Below, one piece after another: positions 12,701-24,830 of a stretch of DNA of 64,000 bases. The stretch spans positions 113,884 to 177,883 of the forward strand of contig JASANG010003959.1 of the NCBI GenBank assembly GCA_030248215.1, read 5' to 3'. The notes under the pieces were generated by a model. It saw nothing but the letters and a program-made list of their open reading frames with translations, was not told where the DNA came from and made no database searches. Position numbers and translations under genes: made by a program. This DNA is from Enoplolaimus lenunculus. Its lineage: Eukaryota; Nematoda; Enoplea; Enoplida; Thoracostomopsidae. Within the stretch, counting starts at the first letter, position 1. Each line of letters begins with the position of its first letter.

Positions 12701-13929
12701 ACTTAAAATTGAACGGATATCATAGCATCTGGATGTTGTGCGCTGTTTATGAGTTTGATAAATGAAAATGTTTAAATTGTATGTTTATTAAAGTTAACTG
12801 CTTTCGTTTTACTTTTCTGTTCAAATTATTTTCCCAGTAAAATACTTTTATGAAATTCGAGATCACAACCTCAAATATCCGGTATGCCAAACCGAAGTTT
12901 TATACACAATACTGGAGCCAAATACGGATGTGAGTTTTTGCAGGATAAATCGGAACCGGATATCCGGTGGTTCGCTGTTGGAGGGCGACATCCACAAAAT
13001 AGTTTTCACGTTGTACCGTTACAAACAAGCGTTTTTGCCGTAATTCACCCATCTCAGATGAAGAAAGTCGGACAAAATTAAAGTAAAATTAAATTGAAAT
13101 CCAATTTAGCAAAAACGCCTTGGAGTTGAATATTACAACCTCGATTAAGTTATCGGTAAATTCAAAGCAGTCGATTTCAACGAAACTGAATTCAATAAAT
13201 ATTTTTTGATACAAACAACTCAAATGTTATCTTTTTACTTTTGAATATCTCGTTTTCTGTCCAAGCTTAATGTCATTTTAACGAAGATCTAAGAGTTGAA
13301 ATTGGAAACATACAAGTTTGCATTGGACCCGAACAGCTACACAGGTGCCGTAGCAGTTAATCCCAAAGTCTGAACGGCGACAAAGACTCTGCTCCGATGT
13401 CAAATGGCAGAAGCCGCCTCAGAGCCGAGCGATTGAGAAGCCAAACGCAATTTTCACATTTTGTAAAGTAGGAACTTTACCTTTTTTTGATTAAATTTCC
13501 CACGCTCTGTTATGCATAATATTGTGACGTCAAAAATGTGAAACGTCTGCCATCTCTGCCTGAGGTGGCTGCTTCGCCACTGTGCCGACATTTTCATGTT
13601 TACATGGATTCATGGAATTGTCAAACTTTGTTCAAAACAAGCAGAAAACATCCTTTTTCTTGTAAAATAAAATAAAAAATCAAGTTACACTTTTGGACTC
13701 CTGTAGGATTGTAGACGTCCAATCAATGTCGCATTGTAAAAGCACACAAAAATTCCGGTTAGAGGTCACTGAGAGGTTACTTGAACCGCACTCGGGAACC
13801 ACAAGAAGATTTATTAGAGGTGTACACGCAGGGTCCAAATAACAATAAGAAATATGATAATTTCAGTTTTTCGAGAAATTTTGTTAAGAAAATCATGTTA
13901 AGTTTTATTCTTCTTTAATTCAAGTAGAT

Positions 13930-14196
13930 TTGCCCCGGGGCAGTATTTTTACCGGGACCGGGCCAAAATGGAAAGCCTAAAGATAACAATCAAATCAACA
14001 TTAGCTGTGATATACGTAATATGTGTAGGATGGCTTAAACAATACGGTGCACAGTAATTTATGAGTTTCATTATTTTCAATCAAAAACCGACTGTGATAT
14101 GACTGTTTTTCATGCGAGTTAATTATAAGAATAGCATATAAAAATTAGCCCCGGGTAGGCCCTGGTATATAATATGCTGACCCCGGGACATCTCTA
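13930..14196. mobile_element. GC-ended inverted-repeat element
   Basis: The left end (GCCCCGGGGCAGTATTTTTA, then CCGGGACCGGGCC) is mirrored imperfectly on the right by TAGGCCCTGG...CTGACCCCGGGAC. The AT-rich interior of about 200 bp has no reading frame. It looks like a decayed MITE; no target duplication was identified. Confidence 0.45.
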
Positions 14197-14304
14197 AAAT
14201 CCAGGGGTGCAACGTGACTTGGTCTTCAAAACAGACCAATCTGAAATTTATGAAAAAATATCCGATGTATTTTAATTTATTTTAATTTTTTATCAATCAA
14301 ATTA

Positions 14305-14436
14305 GGATTGCGCTATTCCTTACAGTGCCGGACGCTGTCGTACGCCGTTGGATAAATAAGTTGCAATTTTTAACAAAATTAATTTTACAGTTTCGAGCGA
14401 CAGCGTCCGACGGCACGCGACGAGTATAGCGCAACC
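14305..14436. mobile_element. CpG-rich palindromic MITE (GCGCTATACTT family)
   Basis: A 132-bp element starting GGATTGCGCTATTCC and ending GTATAGCGCAACC. Both arms carry GGACGCTGTCG-like CpG-dense sequence around an AT-rich centre. Other copies lie near 40801, 41806, 45788, 57327 and 63398. Confidence 0.65.
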
Positions 14437-14733
14437 ATTCAAGCCACGTCTGAACTCACTCGGGTTATAATCAATTCAAATTATTACCGTTAATATTTTA
14501 TAACGAAAAATATAAAATAATCCGCACAGATTTGACAAGAAAGTCAACATATTTGAAGTCATTTTAGTACGAATTATACAATTTTCCTCCTGTGACTCCC
14601 AATTTTTCATCAAGTACTTGGATAACTTGTAGAGCAAAGAACAAAAACAACGATATGCTTAATTGAACAAGGCAATCAAGGTAAATGTTCACTGAAAGCT
14701 GTTTCAAATACCATCAATGAAAACACGACTTAC

Positions 14734-14858
14734 CCTCCACAGCGATCGTTCCTGCCCCACCCCAGCACAGTTGAAAAGTTATTTTCCGGTGGTTATCACT
14801 TCACATTAGTAAATAAACAGCATTCACGACACACTTTCTACTTAAACACAAAACGAAC
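14734..14858 (-). promoter_or_regulatory. Putative TATA-like promoter and non-coding exon with strong donor
   Basis: On the minus strand CTTTATAATGG (14891-14881) is followed, about 150 bp on, by the donor GGAGG|GTAAGTCG at 14734/14733. A GC-rich stretch (ACGTGCGCGCGAGCGG) lies about 100 bp upstream of the TATA-like box. The intervening sequence has no long frame, so if real it is a 5' leader exon that could splice to exon F, whose first ATG is five bases in. The upstream end is only an estimate from TATA spacing. Confidence 0.22.
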
Positions 14859-17277
14859 GTCGCTTTCGTTCGCCAGTAAACCATTATAAAGTCTAAAAAC
14901 TAATTGGTCTAAATTTAGCTTTGCCTTGTTCACACAGATTTAGTATTTTATCACAACCGAACTGGTTTGACACAACTGAAACGTGCGCGCGAGCGGTAGG
15001 CGAGGCAATTTTCAAGCCTGAGCGTATTTATTTAGTACTGAAACAGTAATTTTTAGGAAATGAAAACAAAAAAACCTGTGACTCGTGTTTCAGATTTTCA
15101 ATCAGTCCTTAATGTATTTGTAGTTCAATTTTGATTCGATATCTTCCACCAATGTTACAACTAAAAATTGTTGGGCCTCTAAATTTCACGAGGGTCCGTC
15201 ACCAGCCAGGGATGAGTCTACTGGCAGATTTAGGATCGACCAAATTATGAACTAAAAATAATTTCATTTTTTAAACCGGATTTTGATAATGAAACAAAAA
15301 TATGTTTCGTATTTTACCCGAGGATCCGAGCAATTCCAACTGATTGCTACTCATTTGAATGTGGGTTAAAAATGCCTACAATAAGACTACTTAGCAAGCA
15401 AAATACTCAATTGCTATTGGATATTGCACACTTGTACCCACAAACATACAACAAAAGTATGACCCAAATGCAAAGTGTGAGTTGTGCCAAAATGTGAAAA
15501 TTTCAAAACCGGTGACCGGAAGAGTCCAACAGCCACGGATGTGCGGTCTTTTCGGTTACGAACAGACTGAGACTGAGACCGAGACGTGAATACCGACACC
15601 GGCCAAGAAAATTCTCATTCAATTTTTGATTATCGCCGAAAAAATGCAAATTTTCAAAATAAATTCTTTTTAATACTTTTTTCGCAACTTTTGGTGTTTT
15701 TCATAGTTTTTTTGTGTTTTTTAAAATATCTGCTCATAATTTGTTGCGTAACTACGAAAATTTATAGATTCACAGCAAAATGTTATTCATCAGACATCAA
15801 CTTACTTCAACAATACAGCCATTCACATTTGCTGAATCTTCGACTTCTGGTCTCGGTTCCAAACCACCAAGACTCAAAAAAACTGAGACCTGCCAAATAC
15901 CGAAAGTTGCCAAGATCACAAGTCTTATTTATCCCCGTCAACAGCCTAATAATTTAGCACAGTTCATATTCACCGCATTCCAAATCGACACCAAATTTTT
16001 CAGTTTTGACAAATCACCTTCAAGTAACAATCATTGTTGAAAACAAAATGAAATCATATTTAAGCATTCAGAGCGAACTGTAATTATCTAACAATCACCC
16101 ACTTTTCGTAACGGTCTCTGACCAGCAGCCTAAATAAGGTTCACGGGGGAGGGGCAGGGAGAACGGCTGGGTTTCCCCCCAATCCAAATTTATATTTAAC
16201 CAGTAATAAATTTTCTTTATTGATCCACTGTTAACGATTCTACCCTAAAATTACAGATTAAATCGCTTTTCCGGGGTCAACCAACCAATCATAATTTCTG
16301 GGTGGGCAACAGGTAATTTTTACAATTGGACAATGATCAGGGGGCGTAGAACAACGGAAATAATAGAGTGAATGCCCTGTCCAAAATGTCTCGAGACACA
16401 ACAAATACACAATTTTCGCCACGGTTTACAATATTAACCTTTCATTCATCTGAGAAATAAAAAACTGTTATATGAGGTCATCCCCTGCTGAAATACAATC
16501 GTGGTTCCATTTTGTTCTGAGATAAATATGCTTGATTGTTAGAACCCTGATAGGCTTTGAGCCTAATTTTAAGAGCCACTCAGAATTGAGCAATAAAGTG
16601 ATTTATCAAAATCGTACAAGGCTGATGTCATTGCTGTTAAGTCTTTTGTTGGAACCATTTTAGTTGTCTGCGCTAATTGCAAATGATATATAGTAGTATC
16701 CTACACATTTCGTTCGGGTTAATCTGTTATTAATGAGTTGTGCCGGGGGCTGAGGATTGGCCAAATTTTGGGCTTGTAGCCAGATAGGGGGCAGGCGGCT
16801 TAGCCCCCTAGAGAATGCAGCACTGCATAATTTAGTGCTCAACGTTTAACATTTAAGTTTTAAGTACATTGATGTCAGGTTTAAAAAATATACTGGATAT
16901 CATGGAATGTTTCCGGATTTTTTTATCTGGATCAACTTCAATTACACCATCATTTGTCTTTTAAAATAATTGAGTATCGTATGTTGTGTGTCGAAATTTT
17001 TAATTTAAAATTTTTCTTAATATTCAAAAAATCTTTGACCGACAGCCCCCAATGAGGTTTCATTGAAATTTATTCTCAGATTAACTGTAGAAGCGGTAGG
17101 GTAACAAAGGGTTAACGCAAAGTCGCGACTAATTGTAAAACATGTTTATGTGTAATTAAACTACATTAATGAGTTGCGTTCAATTTTCCAACAAACTGCC
17201 TGCTTGCACCACTGTGATCACCTTTCTGTAAAATAACAACTTAGCAACATCTCAGTCACCGTGCCGTAGCAGCCGCC

Positions 17278-17415
17278 AACGTACCCCCATTTAGGTGACA
17301 AACTCCATAGAGGACCCCAACCTTACACAGATTTTAAGCAGAATAGTTGAAAAATATTTTGATCGTCGCAAGGGAATTTTGGCGACGGGACACCGCAGCC
17401 TGCTCCGGCACTGAT
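17278..17415. repeat. Dispersed repeat with TATTTTGATCRTCGCAAG core
   Basis: GAAAAATATTTTGATCGTCG recurs at about 19940 as GAAAGATATTTTGATCATCG, both followed by CAAG and preceded by similar ACCCC...ACA...AAG blocks. Two copies only; family unknown. Confidence 0.35.
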
Positions 17416-19643
17416 TCAAGTCCCAAATCATAACTGCATTAAGATTAAGACATTTCCCTACTTCTAATCATACTTTAGGACTGTTTAGAGTGCAACGTTT
17501 TAAACATTCTGTGCCTAAGATATACCGCTACCTCGGAGTCGGTAAAGAAACAAGGTTTCAACTTCCCAAGTTTAACTCAACTCTGAAGAAACTCGTTCGA
17601 TAAATGACAAAGTTTGACATCAATGGGATTTTGAAACAATAATGTTTGTATTTATTAAAGTTTAAGCCGAAAAATTGGCGAAAAATGTTCAATTGAAAAA
17701 CTATACATTGATACGTCATGTTCTGTTAGTAGAACTTTACATACTTTTAAGTTGACCGCAATTTAGAGCTGGGACATGTTTTAGCGAAGGAATACTGAAA
17801 GATAATTCAAACTGCCTGAATTCGAAATAAAAATATTTTAAATGAATAAGCTTATTGTGTAAAGACTTGGTTAATTGCGAACGAAATAACAGTTTAAGCT
17901 GAAAATAATTCATGGCATAAAATATCGCATGCGATGGAGTTAAATCATTTACAATCGAAAAGTAAAAATAAAATTACTCAATTTTAAGCAAACGCGATTT
18001 GAAATTTTTGACATTTTTTGTTGGAATTAGAAGCTTTTCATCAATTTATTCTGGAATCGAATTATGTTAATATCAGGTTGTTAATATTAATTTTGACAAC
18101 TAAAAATAAATATCTCCACCATTAAACTTCGACTTATCTAAAAAGCAAAAAAAACTATTAATTCGAAAAGATTTATTTTACCGGAAGTTTAAGTAAAATT
18201 TTTTACAAAAAGGGCAATGAAGTCGAAATTTTTTGGTAACAAAATTGTCTAAGTATAACCTTAAAGTATTTCCCATGTATGTTATCAATGTTCAAAATAA
18301 CTTGTTAGGTTGACAAATTTTCAGTACTCGCACGAAACGAAAAACATTAATAATTTTACGAGAAAATTTGCAATATTGAAACAAATCGTAAATTTTTGAC
18401 ACATAAATTGTGTTAGAATTGACACATAAAACCGCTAAGTAATAGCCGGCATAGTTTTGCAGGTAAACTTTTTAATCACGTATAAAACTAAATTTTGTGG
18501 TAATAAAATTTTTGATGACACCCGCACAAGGCAACGTTGTGTCTCTAAATCCAACTCAGTCATTGGTTTGTGTTATGAAACTATTTTGAATTTATTACAT
18601 TTTGTTTATTGAAACAGTTGAAAATTGTGAAAAAATTATTTGAAAAGTTAATTTTTGAAAATTGAAAATAAAAACTACACAACACAGATTAAACAGCGTT
18701 TAAAGCTCTTGTTTACACCGTATGAATTTATGCAATTTTTTCAAAATTTGCTTTCAAGTCGGAATTGATCCTGACAATCTCGAATGGGAATCGTTAGAGC
18801 ACTTGGAATATAAGAACTGGATTCTCAAACTCGAAGGGATTCTCACGTATTGTAGAAAAAGTGCAGTGCGCATACGCACAAGAAATTGTTGAAATTCAAA
18901 ATTAGGCAACAGTTTGAAAATCTGTTGGAAAAGTTTAAAATTAACATAAATTTCGCGTGGAATGTGTTATATTTATATTTTAAAGTAAACGAAAATATAC
19001 TCAAATAAGTTTTCAATTTCATCATAATTTTTCACCCAACTGAACTGAAAAGTTTAATATGAAAAACTTTGGCCATTAAATTTTCTTATCAGTCAGAAAC
19101 AGAAAGGCGAAGATGATTAAAAGAGATGCATTTACATTTCGTTTGTATTTTTGTACGATCAGAATTCTTGATTCGCTGGATCAATTTTGATGTCAAATGC
19201 CAAAATTATCAAAACATAAAATCTCCAAAGACAACAGATGTTGCAACCATGGGCGGAGCAAAGGTTTGGAAAATGGGAGGTTGCAAATACGGTTTGATCC
19301 CTGAATCCCACAACCCTGTTAGGCCCATGGTTAAAATCGCAGAAGCAACGAATTAAAAAATCGGACTCTACTGCAGAATTGCGTCAAATCTGAAGAAGAT
19401 TTTTTCAAATAAACATTCACAATGTTTTATATGCGGTTATCCTTTGACCGTTCAGTACAAACAGTGTACGTGTGTTTAACTTAACAAAACATATTCATTC
19501 ACAAACACGTCATTATTATTATTAGGAAAATCTGCATTCTCAAATGTGTGTACCACCTATCATCAGCCAACAATAGTTTTTTAAACTGAAGCCGCCAACA
19601 TCAAAAAGCGAACATTAACACACGAGACCATATTGCCGCGAAC

Positions 19644-19787
19644 GACCCATGTAAAGATCAGGGGCGGAGAATTTTCCTGTGGGACTAGAATAAAGTAAGC
19701 TTAGGTTAGCTTTACACTATTTTTTCCTTAGCTTAGACTTAGGAATATTCTTATAATACTGTTCCTTCCCTGTTCTTTAGACTGGCC
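19644..19787. mobile_element. hAT-like MITE, CTTAGG family (type 2), with 8-bp duplication
   Basis: This 144-bp element begins GACCCATGTAAAGATCAGGG and ends CCTGTTCTTTAGACTGGCC. It is flanked by a perfect 8-bp target duplication, CCGCGAAC (19636-19643 and 19788-19795), as in hAT transposition. The interior has a few TTAGCTTAGACTTAGG hexamers. It has no coding capacity. The sequence between the ends matches 54340-54812 without that copy's array. Confidence 0.75.
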
Positions 19788-19892
19788 CCGCGAACTGTGG
19801 TAATTTTTAAACATTTACATTTTATCCGTTCAAAAATTAGGAAGCCTACTGCCACCCGGTTCGAGATTCAACGTGCAGTTAAAATATTGCTC

Positions 19893-20040
19893 AACATGGC
19901 CCAACCCTTAAAAACCCCGCACCGTAACAAGACTTTACACGAAAAATTTGAAAGATATTTTGATCATCGCAAGTGGCCCCACCAGAAACTTTTGGATGAC
20001 GCCCACCCTGACCTGCTCTTACAATGACAAGACTTTAAAT
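19893..20040. repeat. Second copy of the TATTTTGATCRTCGCAAG repeat
   Basis: It shares the GATATTTTGATCATCGCAAG core with 17278-17415, in the same orientation. It is open for 76 codons but unlike any protein I recognise, so I treat it as repeat DNA. Confidence 0.35.
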
Positions 20041-22397
20041 AATTCATAATTAAAATCACAAAAGCAACCGCCAGGTTGCATAAAAAACTCATTCCAATCA
20101 TAAAGAATTGATTGGCTTAAATGAGTCTTATTGACATCCGTTTGCTACAACTGAACAGATTTCGCTGGCGTCCGATTTGTCGAACACAAATGTTTCTGTT
20201 CCATTTTAAAAATCACTTTTTTCTCGCTTACAAAACCCATTAAAGTTTTAAACAATTGCGTTCAGTTGTAATAAGGCTAATTGCACAAATAACAGACGGA
20301 CTGTGTGCGTTTATATAATTGATACCTGGCTCTTGAACCTTCATATCCACAGCGTTTAAAATGTTCACAGATTTTGGTATAACTTCGCCTCAGAAAATAT
20401 AGGCTTAATAGGCTTAGGGCTGTGTTTTAATATATAGTTCTATGCCATAGACATCGTTTTGTGGGTGGAAAAGTGTATACAAGAGTCGAAATATTTTTGT
20501 CAAAGGTAGAGTATATCGTGGTAGGATACAAACCAAATTGAAATTTTATCCCGCTGCTAACAAGGGCACCATATTCAGACGAGGTAACACACAAGACTGG
20601 CGTTAGGACAGTAGCCCTCAAACAGATCCGATGTGCCCCAATAATATTTTTGACACCTTTATATCTTTGTGGTCTGCGAAAAATTTGCCAAAACGGGTGT
20701 CACCAATGGTCAGTCACGGCATTGGGGGATTTGGGGGTGTTTCCGCCGGCTCTGGCGACACATAAAAATTTTGAAATAAAATACTGTTTCATGTTTAAGC
20801 GGAATTGGGACAAAATTTCAACGAAGCCACAGGGTTGAACATTATTTCAATACCGCAAGAATGAGTAAGTTCGTGAAAATAAAAAGAATCACAGATTTGA
20901 CGAAAAAAAAACGTTTTTAATTTGCTACTGACAATAAAATACGAAAAAATTCTAATTTGACACTTTTCAAACACATCAAATAATTCAAATCTGATGTTAA
21001 TATCTCAACAGAAAGAACTGTTTTTGTCCTTGAAATAATAATTTTAAAATCAAATCCAAATGTTTGAAAAACTATTTTCACAATCATCAAAAGTTTACAA
21101 AATTAAATTTTTATATTTTGTTTCATAAAATTAGATCCAATTATTTTCTTTCAACTCACAGGTTGGAATAATCGTCAAATTGAGTTTTCAGGGGCTTTGC
21201 GACCATGAAATCAGAAAACAGAAAATTGAACGTTTATTGCTGCTATCATCTACTATTCATACGTATTTTAGCCATGGTCCAAGGCGAAAGATATGGGCTT
21301 ACATACGTCTCCTCGTAACAGTTTGCAAGAGAAAAAATAAAGTACTTTTAACAGGGTTTCGAACAATTTTGTTACATATCCTGGAGGTGAAAAACTTATA
21401 CTGAAGTTATATCCGCTCACAATGATATTCTATCGGAGACCTTTATTTTAACCGAAATTTATTTCAACGAATTTAAGCTCAAAACCAAAAAAAATATATT
21501 TTGACAAAAAATTCACAGTTGTAGTTTTATACGCAATTTTAATGTTTTTTGTACATTTGCTACCATTTTTCAAAATTTTATAATTTATATTTCAGTCTTA
21601 GGATTAAGGAGTAAACTTAAGTTATTACAAGCTTTAGCCTGTAGGATAGAAATGTACCAGCGGAACAAATACATTTGCTACAAATAGGAATTTCATATTC
21701 GGAGGTTGGACCATTGAACGCTTGTAACAAACCGCAAATTAAAACAAACTTTCACGAGTTTTAGCCGTCGAACTTAAGAAAAATATACATTCGTTCTACA
21801 CTGACAGAACAGTTTAAGGCACTCGAAAATTGCTTTTGTGAGAGAGCGAAAGGAGACAGGCGTTAAAGTTGTTGCTCCGAATGTTTATTTCTCACGCGTT
21901 GTTACAATCGAAGATAATTTCAAAAGACGTAAACAGATACGCGCAGACAATTGAAATTGTGTAAACTTCAACTCCACACAACGGTAGTCGGCTGAAATTA
22001 AACAGAAAAGCGAAAATGGAAAAAATAATTTTGTTTTGTTTGCAATTATGAACTGAACACAAAATTTAAGTGTGGAAAGTAAATCTTTGTCGGTGAAGTT
22101 TACGACTTTTTGCACATTTCAAAAAGTTTATCGATGTAAAATTGCAAAATGTTTTCAAATCTGCTTTAGATTAACGATTCATTGAAGGTTTTTCGTCGTC
22201 AAATTTCATTTTAAAAATAATCTTAAAAAGCAAAGGAACCAAACAGAGATGGGTTATAAAATACTTGGTTGTACCACCTGTAAACATGTGAGATATGCTT
22301 ATCCTGGTACATATGCAATATATCTGCAATGTACATCGTGTTGTATGCTTTCCGGCAGCATGCGGTCGACATATAGTCGATGATAGAAACAGTTGGA

Positions 22398-22500
22398 AAG
22401 GCGGGCTACGTGTCGCAGTGGTGACAACGTCTGCCTGATACGCTGAAATCGCTAGTTAAAAGCCGTCGTAACCCGCTTTTTTCTAGCCGTTTAGTTAAAA
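22398..22500 (+). repeat. Weak tRNA-like repeat
   Basis: GGGCTACGTGTCGCAGTGGTG resembles a tRNA A-box region, but the expected B box is degenerate (TAGTTAAAAGCC). It may be an old SINE. Low confidence. Confidence 0.25.
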
Positions 22501-22607
22501 GACCTGAAGTCCCGGTTCCTACCTGGACTGACACGACACCACAGTTTTTAAAATCCTGAGAGTATTTCATTACTAAGGCTTGGTGTTAGAATTACGTTTA
22601 ACCCTGA

Positions 22608-22765
22608 TCCTTAACCACCTCACTTTGCGAGAGTGGGATAAACATTTTTCAGGACGGTCATACAAGAATTTTCCATGACTGGCTAACTAAATTAAAAATT
22701 TTTAGGGGGGTGAAATTATTCCAGGAAGGCCTGAGCCCCTTTGGCCCTCTTCTATCTACAGACCC
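22608..22765. mobile_element. Repeat of the CCCGTAGCCAG family
   Basis: ACCACCTCACTTTGC, then TTTTTCAGGA...GTCATACAAG, then a GGGGGG block and GAGCCCCTTTGGCC. The same order of blocks is seen at 47814-47971 and 52493-52674. The ends are decayed. Confidence 0.4.
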
Positions 22766-23928
22766 AATTTAAGGTTAATTTACCATAGAACCTAATGCAA
22801 GGAATAAGTAACGCCAATTGGAAGAGTCAGTATACTCAATCATTTTCAAAATTAAGACAAAAAATTTTAGAAAAAATTTACTCGAGCACTAAACTGTAAA
22901 GTTGCCCCTCTTACGATATCAGGTCAAGTCTACACTTAAATAAAGGCCAGAACTTGACTTGTTCCACTGCCTTGGAACTGGTTCACCCATTTTGTTCCAT
23001 TCATACCACAACTCAGCCGGTTTACTCTCATTCGGTCCAAATCTCACTCGGCCAAATGACAAATGGTTCATTCAATTCATATTCAACTGTTTGCCCAAAT
23101 CAGATGTGGAACGAGTGAGAGTATGAGATCCAGAGCCATATTCAGTTCAACGCTAAATTAGTTGTTCACAAAACAACGCCTCATACAAAGATATATTAAC
23201 AGTTTCTCTGAAGAAATAAAGGTTGTAAATATAAAGCAACAATACATACACTGTAGTATACACACAACTGCGTTAGTTCCATTCACTGCAATGCGTTGAA
23301 CTGTACTTAATGTATTTAAAATTTGAGTAAAATTCCTACACATCGTCCAAAATATCTCATTGCTGAATCTAATAACGATCAAGTCTTGAGTCTGCCAGAC
23401 CACCAATGCGTGCAATTTAAAGCATAATTAATTTTTAAAATCATTGATATTCAGTTCAAATACTCATTTTATGAGTCCAAACATTTGTTAGGCCCAAGTC
23501 GAATTTTTTGCTACAGTTTAGGAACTCAAAGGTGATTGAAGTTTGGAAAATATTTATTGCTGCACTCAAATTTCTTCAATTGAGGGCTTTATCCTGGACA
23601 CTTGGGGGAATGGTAAGCGGAATTCCAGTCAACGCAATTTCATCCGGTTTTATTATCAGTTTTCGGTTTCGTTTCAGGTATTTTCTAAATCAGGTTGAAC
23701 TTTGCTTTGAATCCGCTTTCTAAACCACGGGTTTACAGAAACATAATTGTATCTTTAGAAGTAACTGAGCATAGAGTAACTAATGAAAGGTTTAAACACC
23801 TTTATTCACTCCGAAACTCTACAAATTCATATCCACATCAATTATATTTCCAAGACCCCCATTAGCGCATCGAAAAGAATTCGTCAGACCTAAACCCTCA
23901 AACAGGGACCAAAACTGCAATGATAACA

Positions 23929-24180
23929 CACTGCAAATTCCAATGAGTTAATTAATCAACTCAGACGGAAAGTTAGTTCTTTCTGAGTTAATAACAGTAA
24001 ATTTAAACTCACTCTGAGTTGATTTGATTCTCACTGTGAGTTGAGTTGACTATGGATGAGTTGCTTAATTAACTCAGAATGATTTAAATCAACTCAAAAT
24101 TCTGAGTTCTGATAGTCGTAACTCAGACTGAGTAATTCAACTCATTCTGAGTTAAAATCAACTCACTGGAATTTACAGTG
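23929..24180. mobile_element. CACTA-like MITE, copy 1 (252 bp)
   Basis: It starts CACTGCAAATTCCAATGAGT and ends ACTCACTGGAATTTACAGTG, an inverted repeat of about 20 bp, flanked by CA on both sides (a 2-bp duplication). The interior is almost entirely TGAGTT/AACTCA words and would fold into a long hairpin. CACTG termini with a 2-bp duplication fit animal En/Spm (CACTA) elements. A second copy is at 38210-38455. Confidence 0.7.
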
Positions 24181-24578
24181 CACACAGCCTTAAAGCGGCG
24201 TTGGGCCTCTCGTTCCCTTAGTTCGCGAGCGTATTTTCACTATCGCACAGTCTCTGCAATCAGAAATTTCGATATCCACCGCTGCTGTTGCTAACAAATG
24301 CAGGTGGCAAAATGGTTTGAGATGAATAAATTAAAACAAATTGTACCCGGGGGGAAATGTTTAATAAAACCAACATCAGCTTGATTTGGGAGCGGTCAAC
24401 TCAAATTGTTCGAGTTCACATGGTTTATCTATAAATCATTTTATGAAATTACAGAGCGACCGTCAAGGTTCAAGCTTAACCTTTTAATTTGATCTGTCAG
24501 TTGTTTTTGTACCAACCTTTAACGATGCTTAATAATTTAGGATTAATATTTGGAACTCAAAATCTTGTCTGGAACAGA

Positions 24579-24830
24579 GTTGCACATTACCCGAGGGTGA
24601 ACGAGGGGCGCTAAGAGAATCTTGATGGGGGTTAAAATTTCAAAACGCGTGTAAAAAATTTACTAATCTTTACCCACATAAAGTTTACTGCAAACAGCGG
24701 TTCAAAGTACAAAGCTGATATCGCTCACAAATAAAGCAAATTGCTAAGATTATGGTTCTGCAAACAATTCCTTACCAAAGTTACATTCTATGAGTTAGTT
24801 TCTTATTACGGCAACCCTCGGGTAATGCGC
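24579..24830. mobile_element. Inverted-repeat element with CATTACCCGAGGGT ends
   Basis: Left GTTGCACATTACCCGAGGGT and right ACCCTCGGGTAATGCGC are inverted copies. The interior is AT-rich with TTTACCCACATAAAG, faintly like the GTGGGTAAAG hAT-like family. It has no reading frame. Confidence 0.5.
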
